A DNA stretch of 64,000 nucleotides, from NCBI GenBank assembly GCA_905221605.1, contig CAJNDS010000369.1, positions 467,501 to 531,500 on the forward strand, in the 5' to 3' direction. Of the stretch, positions 43,343-53,411 are shown piece by piece. This DNA comes from Symbiodinium natans. Lineage: Eukaryota > Sar > Dinophyceae > Suessiales > Symbiodiniaceae. Positions within the stretch are counted from its first letter, which is position 1; each line of letters starts with the position of its first letter. The translations under genes and the position numbers were made by a program. Below the pieces are notes generated by a model that was not told where the DNA came from, made no database searches, and worked only from the letters and a program-made list of their open reading frames with translations.

Positions 43343-45369
43343 ATGGCCGGGTTTCCAGCAGGAGGCAAGGGACAAGGCGGCCGCCACGGCTCCGACCCAG
43401 GTGGCATGGGCATCTTGTCTTCAGAAAATCATCTCTAAACTTTCAACCGTCAGCAACCCTCACCCTCGAAGCTGATTTCTCTACGGTTATTTTCATGTCC
43501 AGTCACTGAGTCATCTCAGGTGCCAATGTCTGGAGGGAGAACTGGCGATCCTTGTGGCACCACACCAAGCAGGAGGACTCTACATTTATTTAGTGTAAGA
43601 AAAATGTAGCGCAGGAATTCTTAATCTTAAGGGCTGGACAGCCCATATGTTTTTCTCTCGAATATTGCTCATCCAAGGACGAGTCGTTCGACCACTGGCA
43701 AGGCCGTGTTGTGGCCTACCTTTCCAGGTCTTACAACAAGCCCAAGGCGACGACGCAGTCCATCCGCTCCTATATCCAGGACTGTTTCCGCCAGGCCCAG
43801 GCCGAAGCCACCGACCCGAACCCGGCATCGTTCGAGGAATGGCTGGATGCCGTGGTGGACGAAGTGTCGCTGGAGCCGACGGCAGACCAGTCCGACCAGT
43901 CGAAGTGGAGGACAAGGCCGCCGAGGAGGAGACTGCCCAGCCTCCTGAGGACAGCAAGGCCCAGGAGCTCAAGGCCCAGGACCTCAAGCTCCAGGCCCAG
44001 CAACTCAAGCTCAAGGCTCACGAGGAGTACCGTGTGGCCCAGGAGGCACCAATTCGGGTCATGCAATAAGGGCTGGACAGCCCCTGCGATACCCTAAAAA
44101 ACAACCCTAAATCCTACACCCTGAAGCCACAAAAAACCGTAAACCCTTAAAGAGTTTTTGCTTCCCAAACTTTCTAAACCAGGAGCTGGTCAGCAAGAAA
44201 AAGGCTGAGACCAAGGCCATGCTGGATGGGGAGGTCGCCCAGTTCAAAGACCACGTGCTGCAGCAGAATCTGGCCAAGATCGAGGCCAGGAAGCAGGAGC
44301 TTGCCAGTTACGTGGAGAAGACGATGAACGACTACGTGCAGGAGCTGGAGGAGGATTACGACAAGCAGGTCAAGGCCAAGGAGAAAGAGGCCAAGGCCAG
44401 GCTGCAGGAGAACAACGAGTACCTGGATAGGGAGCACGAGGACAGGATGCAGGCAGGCCGACCAACGCATTTGTCAAATAAACCCCCTGGTCCCTAAACC
44501 CTAAACCTTCAACCCTAATCCCCCTAAACCACACAGCCAGGCCAGTCTCCAAGCTCTCCAGGCTCCTGTGCCGGATCCCCAGACCAAGCCTCCGACAGAG
44601 CAGGGCGAAACCGCCTCCACCGCCAACACCCCGATGTGGTTCCAGGGACAGCCTCCAAGTCTGCAGCTGCTCCAGGCAAGCCAGGTGGCGCAGCCTCCAA
44701 GGCAGCTGGCCAAGCCACCAAGGCAGCTTCCCCAGCCAAGGCAGCTAGCCAACCCTCGTCCGGCCAAGCCTCCCAGATAGCCCAGGTGGCCAGCAGACTG
44801 GAGATGGCCCAGCCTCCAAGGCCACCAAGATGAGCAAGATCCCGGCCTGGCTTCCACCGTGGATTCGCAGCACAGGCCTTCATCCAAATCTAAGACCAGG
44901 GCTGGAGAGCCCGAACGTCCACTCAAAGCCCTGCTTCCAGGTGGCGACTATGTGGGAGACGCCGACGACCAGTTCGTCAACAACTTCGGCTGGGACTGCT
45001 TCAGCGAGTGTCGCAGCTGACGCCGGATTCGAACAGTCTTTTTGCGGTCGTTTCAAGTCAAAGAGGGGCTGGAAGCCCGCTTTGAAGTTTTGCCCCTAAA
45101 CCCTAAACCCTAAACCCTGAACCCTGAACCCTAAACCCTAAACCCTAAACCCTAAACCCTAAACCCTAAACCCTAAACCCTAAACCCTAAACCTTAACAA
45201 CTTCTCAGGCCATTTGTACTCCTACGTCAGCACGAGGTCCAAGCTGAGGTGCCCAAGTTGCCGTGGCTGCATCTTCAAGGACTGCCCGGACTACCGTGGA
45301 GCTGAGGCAGTGAAGGATTTGTTCAGGCGGCTTTTCCCGACCAGGCCTTGGGAGACGACCCACCAGTAG
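43343..45369 (+). CDS. Transposon accessory gene 2: coiled-coil, Cys-rich end; frame broken
   Basis: Start exon 43343-43425 (GCCGCCATGG context; MAGFPAGGKGQGGRHGSDPG). Then about 43519-43551 (VWRENWRSLWHHTKQE) and 43678 onward (DESFDHWQGRVVAYLSRSYN ... FEEWLDAVVDEV). Near 43890 the reading shifts by one base to a charged frame (EVEDKAAEEETAQPPED ... stop 44067). 44183-44457 is a coiled coil (KKKAETKAMLDGEVAQFKDH). 44537-45020 is Ala/Lys/Pro-rich with further frame changes. The last exon 45209-45369 (LRCPSCRGCIFKDC) is zinc-binding-like, stop TAG. It may be a decayed gene, or two genes. Function unknown. Confidence 0.5.
45089..45193. repeat. CCCTAAA array inside the transposon
   Basis: About 14 units directly before the last exon of accessory gene 2. 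Confidence 0.95.
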
Positions 45370-47298
45370 GCCAGGCCAGCTCCAGGCGAGCACCTTTTTT
45401 CTGACCTCCAGGTCAGCTGCTCGGTGCTCACAAAACAATTCAGGCCAGGACTCCAGGTTCAGGCTTCACATACTTAGCTGTTAAAGCCTATAGACTCAGC
45501 AAGCAACTTCACTGGAGTCCAGGCCAGGCACCACGCTAGAACTTCAAGTTTCTTCGGCCCAGACTCCAGGTCTCCAGGTTCCTAACCAGGTTTATATGTG
45601 TCGCAATTGTATGAGCTCCAGCTAGGGCAAGTGGAGTCCAGGGCCAAGCACCACGCTAGATCAGATCGCCGTGGTCGGAAAAAAGTCACCGAGGGCAAGC
45701 TCGCACCTTATGGGCTGGATAGCCCCGTGGGCTGGCTAGCCCAGTGGAGGGTTTAGGGTTTAGGGTTTAGGGTTTAGGGTTTGGGGTTTGGGGTTTAGGG
45801 TTTAGGGTTTAGGGTTTAGGGTTTAGGGGTTTAGGGGTTTAGGGTTTACTCAACCTTAACCCTCAACCCTAAACCCTAAACCCTAAACCTAAACCCTCAA
45901 CCCTAAACCCTCAACCCTAAACCCTTAACCCTCTACCCTAAACCCTAAACCCTAAACCCTAAACCTAAACCCTCAACCCTCAACCCTAAACCCTAAACCC
46001 TTAACCCTCAACCCTCAACCCTAAACCCTAAACCCTAAACCTAAACCCTCAACCCTAAACTCTCAACCCTAAACCCTTAACCCTCAACCCTCAGCCCTAA
46101 ACCCTAAACCCTAAACCCTAAACCTTCAACCCTAAACCTCAAACCTTAAACCTGAAACCTCAAACCTGAAACCTCAAACCTCAAAGCTTTTTAACGCCCC
46201 AAACCACAAACCTAAACCACTCCAAACCCCAGAAGTAAAGAGACCCGAACCCTGAACCTAAAACCATAAATCCCAAATCCTAAACCTGGTGCCCTAAACC
46301 GTAAATCCTACAGTCGACATCGTAACCCAAAACCCCAAGCAAATTTTCTGGGCTGGCAAGCCCATATTAAAAAAAACAAAAAAACACATGACAGCCCATG
46401 ACAACACATGACAGCCCATGACAACACATGACAGCCCATGACAACACATGACAACCCATGACAACACATGACAACCCATGACAACACATGACAACCCATG
46501 ACAACACGTGACGAACCGCTCAAAAACATAACAATGTTAGGATTTGCAGTTTTTTTTTGGGTTAGGGTTTAGTGTTTAGGGTTCGGGTCTAGGGGTTAGG
46601 GGTTAGGGGTTTGGGTTTGGGGTTTTGGGTTCAGGGTTAGGGTTCAGGGTTTTGGGGGGGTAGGGTTTAGGGTCTAGGGCATAGGGTTTAGGGCTTAGGG
46701 TTTAGGGTCTAGGGCTTAGGGTTTAAGGTCTGGGGTTTGGGGTTTAGGGTTTTGGGTTTGGGGTTTGGGGTTTAGGGTTTAGGGCTTATGGAGTTTAGGG
46801 GTTTCGGGCTCTTGGCACAATTAAAAATCAACAACGCCGGGGCTATCCAGCCCAAATATGTCCTTAGGGGTTTACAAAAAGTTTCGGGGCTCTCCAATAC
46901 TGTTTGGGGGTTGCACGCTTTACAGTTTTTGCTTCCATGGTTTCACATTTTTGCTTACAATCCCCAAAAACACTAAACCTTAAGACCCTAAAGTCCTTTT
47001 TTGTTTTTGGGGTTGGGGGTTCAGGGTTGCTCGCTTTTAAGTATAAAATCCAGGCTAGGGTTGTAAGGTTTCTGCTGTTTCTGGGCTGTGGGCTATTGGG
47101 GTTTGGGGTGGGTTCGCCCGGGCTGGCCAGCCCCCGCTGAGCAAAAGAGCAAAAACCCCAAAGCACCATGATCCTAAACACTAGAAACCTCAAACCCTGC
47201 CACAAAATATGTGTCCCAAGCAAACTGATGCACGAAGCTTTTGGCCTTGCAAAACACAAAGACTTAGGGCCTCCCCTGCTTCGAACGACGCGACAGCC
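45370..47298. other. Non-coding interior of the transposon
   Basis: Holds a diverged array field (45748-46150, with CCCTCAA and CCTAAAC variants), a 20-bp tandem repeat (ACAACACATGACAGCCCATG, about 46383-46508, six units), a TTTAGGG field (46558-46800), and GGGCTGG-type palindromes at 45712, 45729, 46347, 46839 and 47118. Confidence 0.75.
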
Positions 47299-48761
47299 AT
47301 GGCACCCAGCCAGAGCAAGACGACGAATACGACCAAGCTCGCTGGCATGGCCAAGGCAGTGCTGAAGAAACCTTCTTTCAAGAAGCCAGCAGCTTGCTTG
47401 AAGCCAGCTGCTTGCTTGAAGCCAGCAGCTTGCTTGGCCATGGTGCCTTTCAAGGAGGAGGACGCCCAGCCGGTGGAGGACCAGCAGTCGGCGGAGGACC
47501 ACCAGGAAGCCCCATGTGGAAGAGGAGGGTGTGACAACAAGCCCGAAGCTGCCCTCCAGGACCACAACCGCTTCGTCCAGGAAGCCCGGGAGCTCGGAGA
47601 TAAGGAGTTCGACGAGAACTTCAAGAAGCTGTCCGACTCAGCCAAGCAAGCTTTGTGGAAAAGATTCGAGCAGTCCAGAAAGGAGCACAAGGTCCAGGAC
47701 AGCTTCCTTCAGGCCACCCAAGGGTCGGGCCAGCTGACCAGAAAGCGATCCTTGTTGAAAGGATGGATCAAAGACGGTGGAAAGCCGTCCAAGTTCTATC
47801 GCCAAGCGACGGTGGGGTTCGAGTCCAGGCAAGACAAGAGCTTGGAAAACCGCTGGCTCAGCCACAAAGAAACGGTTGACAAGATAGGAGAACGGGAGTT
47901 GAAACTGAGGGTCCAGAGCCAGACCGTCCAGCACCGCCGGAACCCAGAGGACTCCCGGTTCTTTCAGTTCAAGCTCACGGAGGAAAAGGACCAGACAACC
48001 ACCTCCCGCAGGACCTCCTCCCTGGTGAAGGCCGAAAACTCAGCCGACCTCAATGAGTTCTTGGCTCTGGACTCCAGGCAGGACGTCCCCATGCTGGAGG
48101 ACTTCGCCCTCCACGAGGCAGAGGACGACGACAACGACAATGAGCGCAACGACCTCTTGGCCTCTGTGGGCTTGGACAAGCAGGATGGCCAGGGCAAGGC
48201 CCAAGGTAGCAGTGGAGAGACCCAGAAGAAGCAGCCCAAGCCCACCAAGCAGCCCAAGCCCACCAAGTGGGAGACCGCCAGCCACGTGACTGCTGAGACA
48301 ACGACACAGCAGGTGGAGGACAAGGCGGGCACTTGTCGATACCACCCCCCCGTTTTGGCCTAAATCCTTCAAATCCCTCAATACCCCCTAAAACCTGAAA
48401 CCCTAAGGCCTCAAACCTAAGCCCTGAATCCAAATAGAAGAAATATTGCAGCAGATGCCATCTTTACAAGCTACATAGCTAAGAAGTGCCAGCCTGTTGC
48501 CTTCAGGTGAAGCTTTTCCTCACCGAGCTGGCCAAGGAGTACGGTGTGCTGGAGGGCCTGAAGAAGCAGACCAGCAACTCCAGCCATGTGAAGAGCCTGG
48601 CCAAGCATGCCCAGATCATGGAGAAGTGCCGGAGCAGCCTCTCCAAGGCCAAGGGAGGATCTGCTGAGAAGCTGAAACCCCTGCTCCTCGAGGCTGTGCG
48701 GGTGCTCCAAGATGCCAAGAAGATGAAGGCTGAGGTGACGAAGGCAATTCGAAGTAGCTAG
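47299..48761 (+). CDS. Transposon accessory gene 3: KKPAAC-type charged protein
   Basis: ATG 47299 is chosen over the in-frame ATG 47209 because it has an ACAGCCATGG context and begins MAPSQSKTTNTTKLAGMAK. KKPSFKKPAACLKPAACLKP follows at residues 17-36, then a long acidic/basic helical body (FDENFKKLSDSAKQALWKRF; RKRSLLKGWIKDGGKPSKFY). The first frame ends at 48363, but a second exon 48507-48761 after TTCAG (VKLFLTELAKEYGVLEGLKK ... stop) parallels the helical last exon of accessory gene 1. A donor near CAG|GTGGAGG (about 48310) is likely. The two genes look like related paralogues. Confidence 0.6.
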
Positions 48762-49268
48762 GCTTTCCAGGCTGTGAAGACTGCCAAGTTTTCCCCAGGC
48801 TGTGAGGATCCAGGGTTTTGCTTCTTTCACCTGGAACCCGAACTCCCAACCTATATAGGCCGGTCCTGAGCAGCCAAGGCAGTCTTCAATGCTAGAAACA
48901 GTGCTCCGCATTTCAGGCCACGGCTGACGTGGCGAAGTCACTTTGATGTAGCTTGCCTGTCCAGGCTTCAAGATTGCCAAGCTTTCCAGGCTGTGAGGCC
49001 CCACAGTTTTGTTACAGAAACACCTGCAACCCGAAACAGCCTCAGGTAGGGCCGAGCAGCCAAGGCAATCTCCAGGGCCATAGAAGCCAGTCAAGCGCCC
49101 CAAAAACAGCAAAAAAACTTGGCTGGACAGCCATGCATTGTATGCAGTTTCAGGACAGTCATGTGGGGTCGCTGGCTAGACAGCCGTTTTTGTGATTGCC
49201 AGCCCGTCGCAGCACACAGGCTTTCAGTGTTTGGTTTTCCAAGCTTTCAGTGTTTGGTTTTCCAAGCC

Positions 49269-51435
49269 ATGCCCAAGAGGAAACTCGAGCCAGATCACGG
49301 ACCTTCTATTCGTCCAGAATCGCCACTGGCTGTTGCCTTGCTCAGGCTCTGGTGTTTGGGGGACATCAGTGCCAGCTGCCTCCAAGTGCTGGCCCATGCT
49401 GCTACCAAGTCGGGCTGTGACCAGGCCGACCTGGTGGGCTTAGCCAGCTTGGGAGGTTTTGGTGTGAACCCAAACCATGTGCAGAAGCAGCTGATGTCCA
49501 GGGTCTTCACCGACATGGTTGCCCCAGAGCCAGCAGTGGTAGAGACGAAAGCTTGGGGCAAAGATAAAACTGGCCAGACAGTGTTCGTCGACACCAAGCT
49601 GCCGCTTCTACTTCCCCACGAGTGGATGCTCAGTTTGGACTCTAGTGCAATTGAGGAGGATGTGCTGGGTGTCAACGACATCTCCACTTTCTGGGACAGC
49701 CAGCCTGCCAGTAACCCAAGGGTTGCTCAGAGTGCCAAGTACTTCAAGCAGGCCTTGCAGAAGACGCCAGGCTTGGTGCCCTTTGCTTTGCATGGGGATG
49801 CAGCTCCCCACTCCAATGTCGACAGCTTGCTTGTCATTTCCCTCCGAGCAATGACTTCCAGGCTGTCAGTGGTGACTGGGCTGGCTATAGCCCTATCTAA
49901 GCCCCCATTGATTTAATGAAAAGTTGGTTTCGATCCTTGAATTAACTCTGGAACAACCAAGGCCAGCTCTCAGCTGCTCCTGGCATGCATCCCGAAGTCC
50001 TGCATCACCGAGCAGCTCATGAAGGATCTTTGGAAACGACTCACCAGTTCGCTCCAGGCACTTGCGACAGGCAAGTGCCCTACCGCAGGCAGACGATTCA
50101 GACCAGGAGTCGTTTATGCCGTCACAGGCGACCTGGAGTTCTTCTACCAGGAGTTTGGCTTGCCCAGGCCAAACACCCCGAATCCTTGCTGCTGGTGTGC
50201 CTGCACACAGGAAGGCCCAGCTTCGTGGAATGATTTCCGGGATGACGCAGCATGGAAGGCCACCTCACTGACTCCAGGCCAACTTAGTGCCAGGTTAGAC
50301 CACCCGTTGTTCAAGGTCAGTGGCTGCAATGCCATGGCCTTGTCACTCGACTGCCTGCATGTGCTGGACCTTGGTGTTTCCTGCCATGTGGTGGGCAATG
50401 TGCCTTCGTAGTAGAGTAGATAACCTTTAACCTTTTTGGGTTAATATATTCCCCTTGTAATCCCAAAGGTTAACCTTGAAACCCCATAGGTACTGGACAA
50501 CTAAGGTGCTCTGGGAGCTGTTGGAAGCCAGGGCAGGCTCCAGGGACACGAACATGAGTGCCCTCAATGCCGAAATCCAGGAGCTTTACCAGGAATTCGG
50601 CACACCTGCAAGCTCCAGGCTCCCGAACCTCAAGTGGAAGTCTGACATAGCTGGCAGTGCTAACGAGTACCCTTGTCTCAAGCACCAGAAAGGGCGACGA
50701 ATCAGGCACTTCATGCCTGTGTGCTTGGAACTGGCCAGGCGATACAGTGTCTCAGCCTGGCTTTGTATAGTTTCAAACCTGCTTTCATAAACATCCAACG
50801 GCCTTCAAAGCTTCAAAAACCCCATCATGTCCTCAGGTTCTCGAGATGATCGGGCAAGTTTGCACAGGCTTCGTGTTGTGGAGTCTCTCAAGGAGGTCTA
50901 CGACATACTGGACCAGCCAGGCTTCAGGTGGTCAGAAGATACTTGTTCTCAGGCAACCAGAAGATACTTGTATTTAAGTTTTTACAACCATGTATGCAAT
51001 GTCTCAGTGGCACTCAGGTTGAACTGTCACTTTAAAGCCTGCTTCAGTAGGGAAGTGAGCAAGAACTTCGCCGCCTCCGTGCAGACCTTCCTCAAGCACT
51101 ACAGCTTTCTGGCCAAGCGGGCTTTTGTGGCCAAGCTGTGCAGATGGAGCATTGTGTCCAAGCACCACATGACTGCACACATGCCGAGCATGGCCAAGCA
51201 CTTGGCCCCCAGGCATTACTGGACTTATGGCTCGGAGAGCTTCATGGGTTTCATGTCTCACCTGGCCAATGCATGTCTCGCTGGCATGTCTGCCCACAAA
51301 ATCCCATGGACAGTTATGTTCAAGTACAGGACGTTTTGGCAGTTGCTTTTCAAGCGACTCCTGGTGCTGGACGACTACGTGACCCCAAGCTGTGTGCAAA
51401 GCAAAAAGCCCGCTCTTAAGGCATACACACAGTAG
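49269..51435 (+). CDS. DDE-type transposase (CACTA/Plavaka-like), 621 residues
   Basis: Four exons join without frame breaks: 49269-49868, 49974-50399, 50506-50746, 50837-51435 (stop TAG). Candidate acidic triad: D177 (ALHGDAAPHS), D326 (LDCLHVLDLGV) and E556 (WTYGSESFMG). The D.LH..DLG block and the late K.H...H...Y.SE...G block are the layout I associate with CACTA/Plavaka-type transposases. A cysteine cluster (PNPCCWCACTQEG, near residue 270) may bind zinc. The N-terminus is basic (MPKRKLEPD). Introns: 49869-49973 (TCAG at both borders, includes a GGGCTGG..TAGCCC palindrome), 50400-50505 (a family D introner), 50747-50836. The continuous frame suggests a recently active element. The family call is from motifs only. 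Confidence 0.75.
50400..50509. mobile_element. Family D introner inside the transposase gene
   Basis: The element 50404-50505 (CTTCGTAGTAGAGTAG to GGACAACTAAG) is flanked by GTGC at 50400-50403 and 50506-50509. GT-AG excision restores VVGN-VLWELL. Closely similar to 3687-3789. Confidence 0.9.
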
Positions 51436-51673
51436 GGGGCTGGAAAGCCCTTAAGGAACCCTAAACATAAGCCACCTTTAGACCCTCTTTGGCTGGACAG
51501 TCCCAAAGTTTAACGTCATAGGCAGGGTTGCATGAACGGCGACCATGTGCAGGGTATGTAGAATACAAAGACAGTGTCTTCGTATATGTATATATAAATA
51601 TATATTAATAGATTATAGAGGGGTAGCCTCATCATATATGATCACTTATAAGTGCAAAATCCTTTTAACACAT

Positions 51674-51850
51674 CTATCGATTTTGACTAAATTTTGCTAT
51701 CGATTTTGAGAAAAATTTCTATCGATTTTGACAAAAATTTCTATCGATTTTGCATGATTTTGCTATTGATTTTGAACAACACGTTGCTATTGATTTTGAT
51801 GACCTTTTGCTATCGATTTTGAGGATCCTGGTTGCTATCGATTTTGCATC
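51674..51850. repeat. Right subterminal repeats
   Basis: About eight CTATCGATTTTGA copies (some CTATTGATTTTGA), in the same orientation as the left set. Confidence 0.8.
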
Positions 51851-51914
51851 TCGGCGCTTGATTTTTCGGACATGTTTGAAAAATATCGAAAAAGTGCTTC
51901 GCGATCGATTTTTT

Positions 51915-51934
51915 TCAATCTCGTGTCCTCTGGG
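51915..51934 (-). repeat. Right terminal inverted repeat
   Basis: Reverse complement begins CCCAGAGGAC then ACGAGATTGA; two mismatches to the left end. Confidence 0.8.
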
Positions 51935-52065
51935 GAACGCCGAAGGGCGAACCCTCAAACTTGAAAATCATAAACCCTAAGCCCTAAGCTCTAAACCCCA
52001 AGCTCCCTACCCGAAAGCTTCAAACCCTAAACCCTAAGCTCCAAACCCTTCGCTGCGCGCCCAGG

Positions 52066-52602
52066 TCAAGCCTTCCGCTACCAGATCCATCAGTCAGACT
52101 CAGACTCAGGGACCCGGTCGGCGGCGGTGGCCCACATGAAGGTCTTGCTTCTGGGTTTGTTAGGGTTTAGGGCTTCGGGTTTAGGATTTGGGGCATTTAT
52201 GGGGTCTTAGGGTTTAGGGTTGGGATTTTTAGGGTTTTGGAGCTGAGGGTACGGGAGTATCAGGTTGAGGGTCTCTGGGGGGAGTAGAAGTACATGAAGG
52301 TCGGATTTTGGGCGTGTTAAAAGGTTTACAGGGTTGAGGGAATGTACAGTTTAGAGGGCTTAGGGTTTTCCGGATCCACAGGGGTTGATTTGAACCCTAG
52401 ACACTAAAACTGCTTCAAAGTTCTCTCGCGTCAAAGAGGCAACCATTCCCTTCGTCAAGAAAAAGCAGAAGTTCCAGTTAAAGCTGGCGATCTCCCTGGG
52501 TCAGAAGTTCAGAACATCATATAGTCACACCGTTTAGCGCGAAATTCCCTTCCAGGTGCTTTTTGGCCAAGATGGCTGACGCCAGAACTTCCAGGAACTG
52601 CA
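52066..52602 (+). CDS. Basic protein, three exons
   Basis: 52066-52139 (QAFRYQIHQSDSDSGTRSAA, ending at a GT donor), 52415-52520 (KFSRVKEATIPFVKKKQKFQ), 52557-52602 (FLAKMADARTSRNC before GTAGG). Lysine-rich; family unknown. Confidence 0.5.
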
Positions 52603-52930
52603 GGTAGGGTGTGTCGCCGGGCCCTACTTGGGAGCTCACGCAGCAATCTTTTGGTGGAGGGTTTAGGATTTGGGGTTTAGGGTTTGAGGCTTAGGGTTTC
52701 GGGTTTAGGCTAGGGAGCTCTCAAATCCCTTTCTTGATGTCTGGCTTTCTCTCAGACGCACCGTGAGAAAGGGTTGTCTCAATCCCGACTGTAGGGTTGT
52801 CAGTGTCGGGCCGAACGACCCACTTGTTTGGAATTGGAGTTTGTGGGTAGTTTGCAAGATAAGAATCAAGATACATTCGGATGAAAAGGTTTCCAGGTGT
52901 TTCTTCAGCAGCCACACCATTAGCATGAGC

Positions 52931-53105
52931 ATTGGGACCAAATGAACCCTAAAAGAGTTTATTGTTCATATACCTTCATGGGGATTCTAGTAGTACAGGG
53001 TATATATGAACCCTAAAAGAGTTTATGGTTCCTCTACCTTAATAATATTATAGTAGTGCTGGGTATATATGGCCCCCAATTCTAGGGTTCCTTTGGGTCC
53101 CAAGG
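52931..53105. mobile_element. Family B element with internal duplication
   Basis: Starts TTGGGACCAAATGAACCC and ends GGTTCCTTTGGGTCCCAAG. The block TATATGAACCCTAAAAGAGT is repeated inside. The exon ELALTCHAQARPTSACHLRL follows its AAG end. Confidence 0.7.
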
Positions 53106-53411
53106 AACTTGCTCTGACATGCCACGCCCAGGCCAGGCCCACCTCTGCTTGCCACCTCCGACTTCGGCAGTGGTCAGATGTGAGATGAAAGACGTCTCTG
53201 ATGGACTTGTCACACTGTGCTTAGGGTTTAGGGTTTGGCTTGGGGTTTAGGGTTTAGGGTTTAGGGTGTAGGCAATCTGTGACAGAACTCTGCTCAGCAG
53301 GAAGTGGAACAGGTATCGAGGCTGCTGCTGGAGCGCGGGCGCGTTGGTCGGGCAACCTTCTTCGAGTCGTTGAGGCCCAGGCCAGAGATCACCTGCACGG
53401 AGGTCACGTAG
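53106..53411 (+). CDS. Two 3' exons, unidentified protein
   Basis: 53106 to about 53190 (ELALTCHAQARPTSACHLRL) and terminal 53298-53411 (QEVEQVSRLLLERGRVGRAT ... EITCTEVT, stop TAG). A TTTAGGG array lies between. Confidence 0.5.

Larger units (their letters stand above)
41196..51934 (+). mobile_element. 10.7 kb DNA transposon, CACTA/Plavaka-like (inferred)
   Basis: Terminal inverted repeats start CCCAGAGGAC; 18 of 20 positions match between 41196-41215 and the reverse complement of 51915-51934. GA lies just outside both ends (a 2-bp duplication, weak alone). Tandem CTATCGATTTTGA motifs sit beneath both ends, as subterminal repeats do in En/Spm-type elements. Inside are a DDE-type transposase gene next to the right end, three genes of accessory type, and a palindromic GGGCTGG..AGCCC motif I did not see elsewhere in the window. 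All genes point to the right. Telomeric arrays and at least one introner have inserted into it. Confidence 0.75.

Noticed and set aside
41196-51934. Polinton/Maverick or viral insertion
   Set aside because: No polymerase, integrase, ATPase or capsid-like gene seen; the ends and the DDE-type gene fit a cut-and-paste transposon better.
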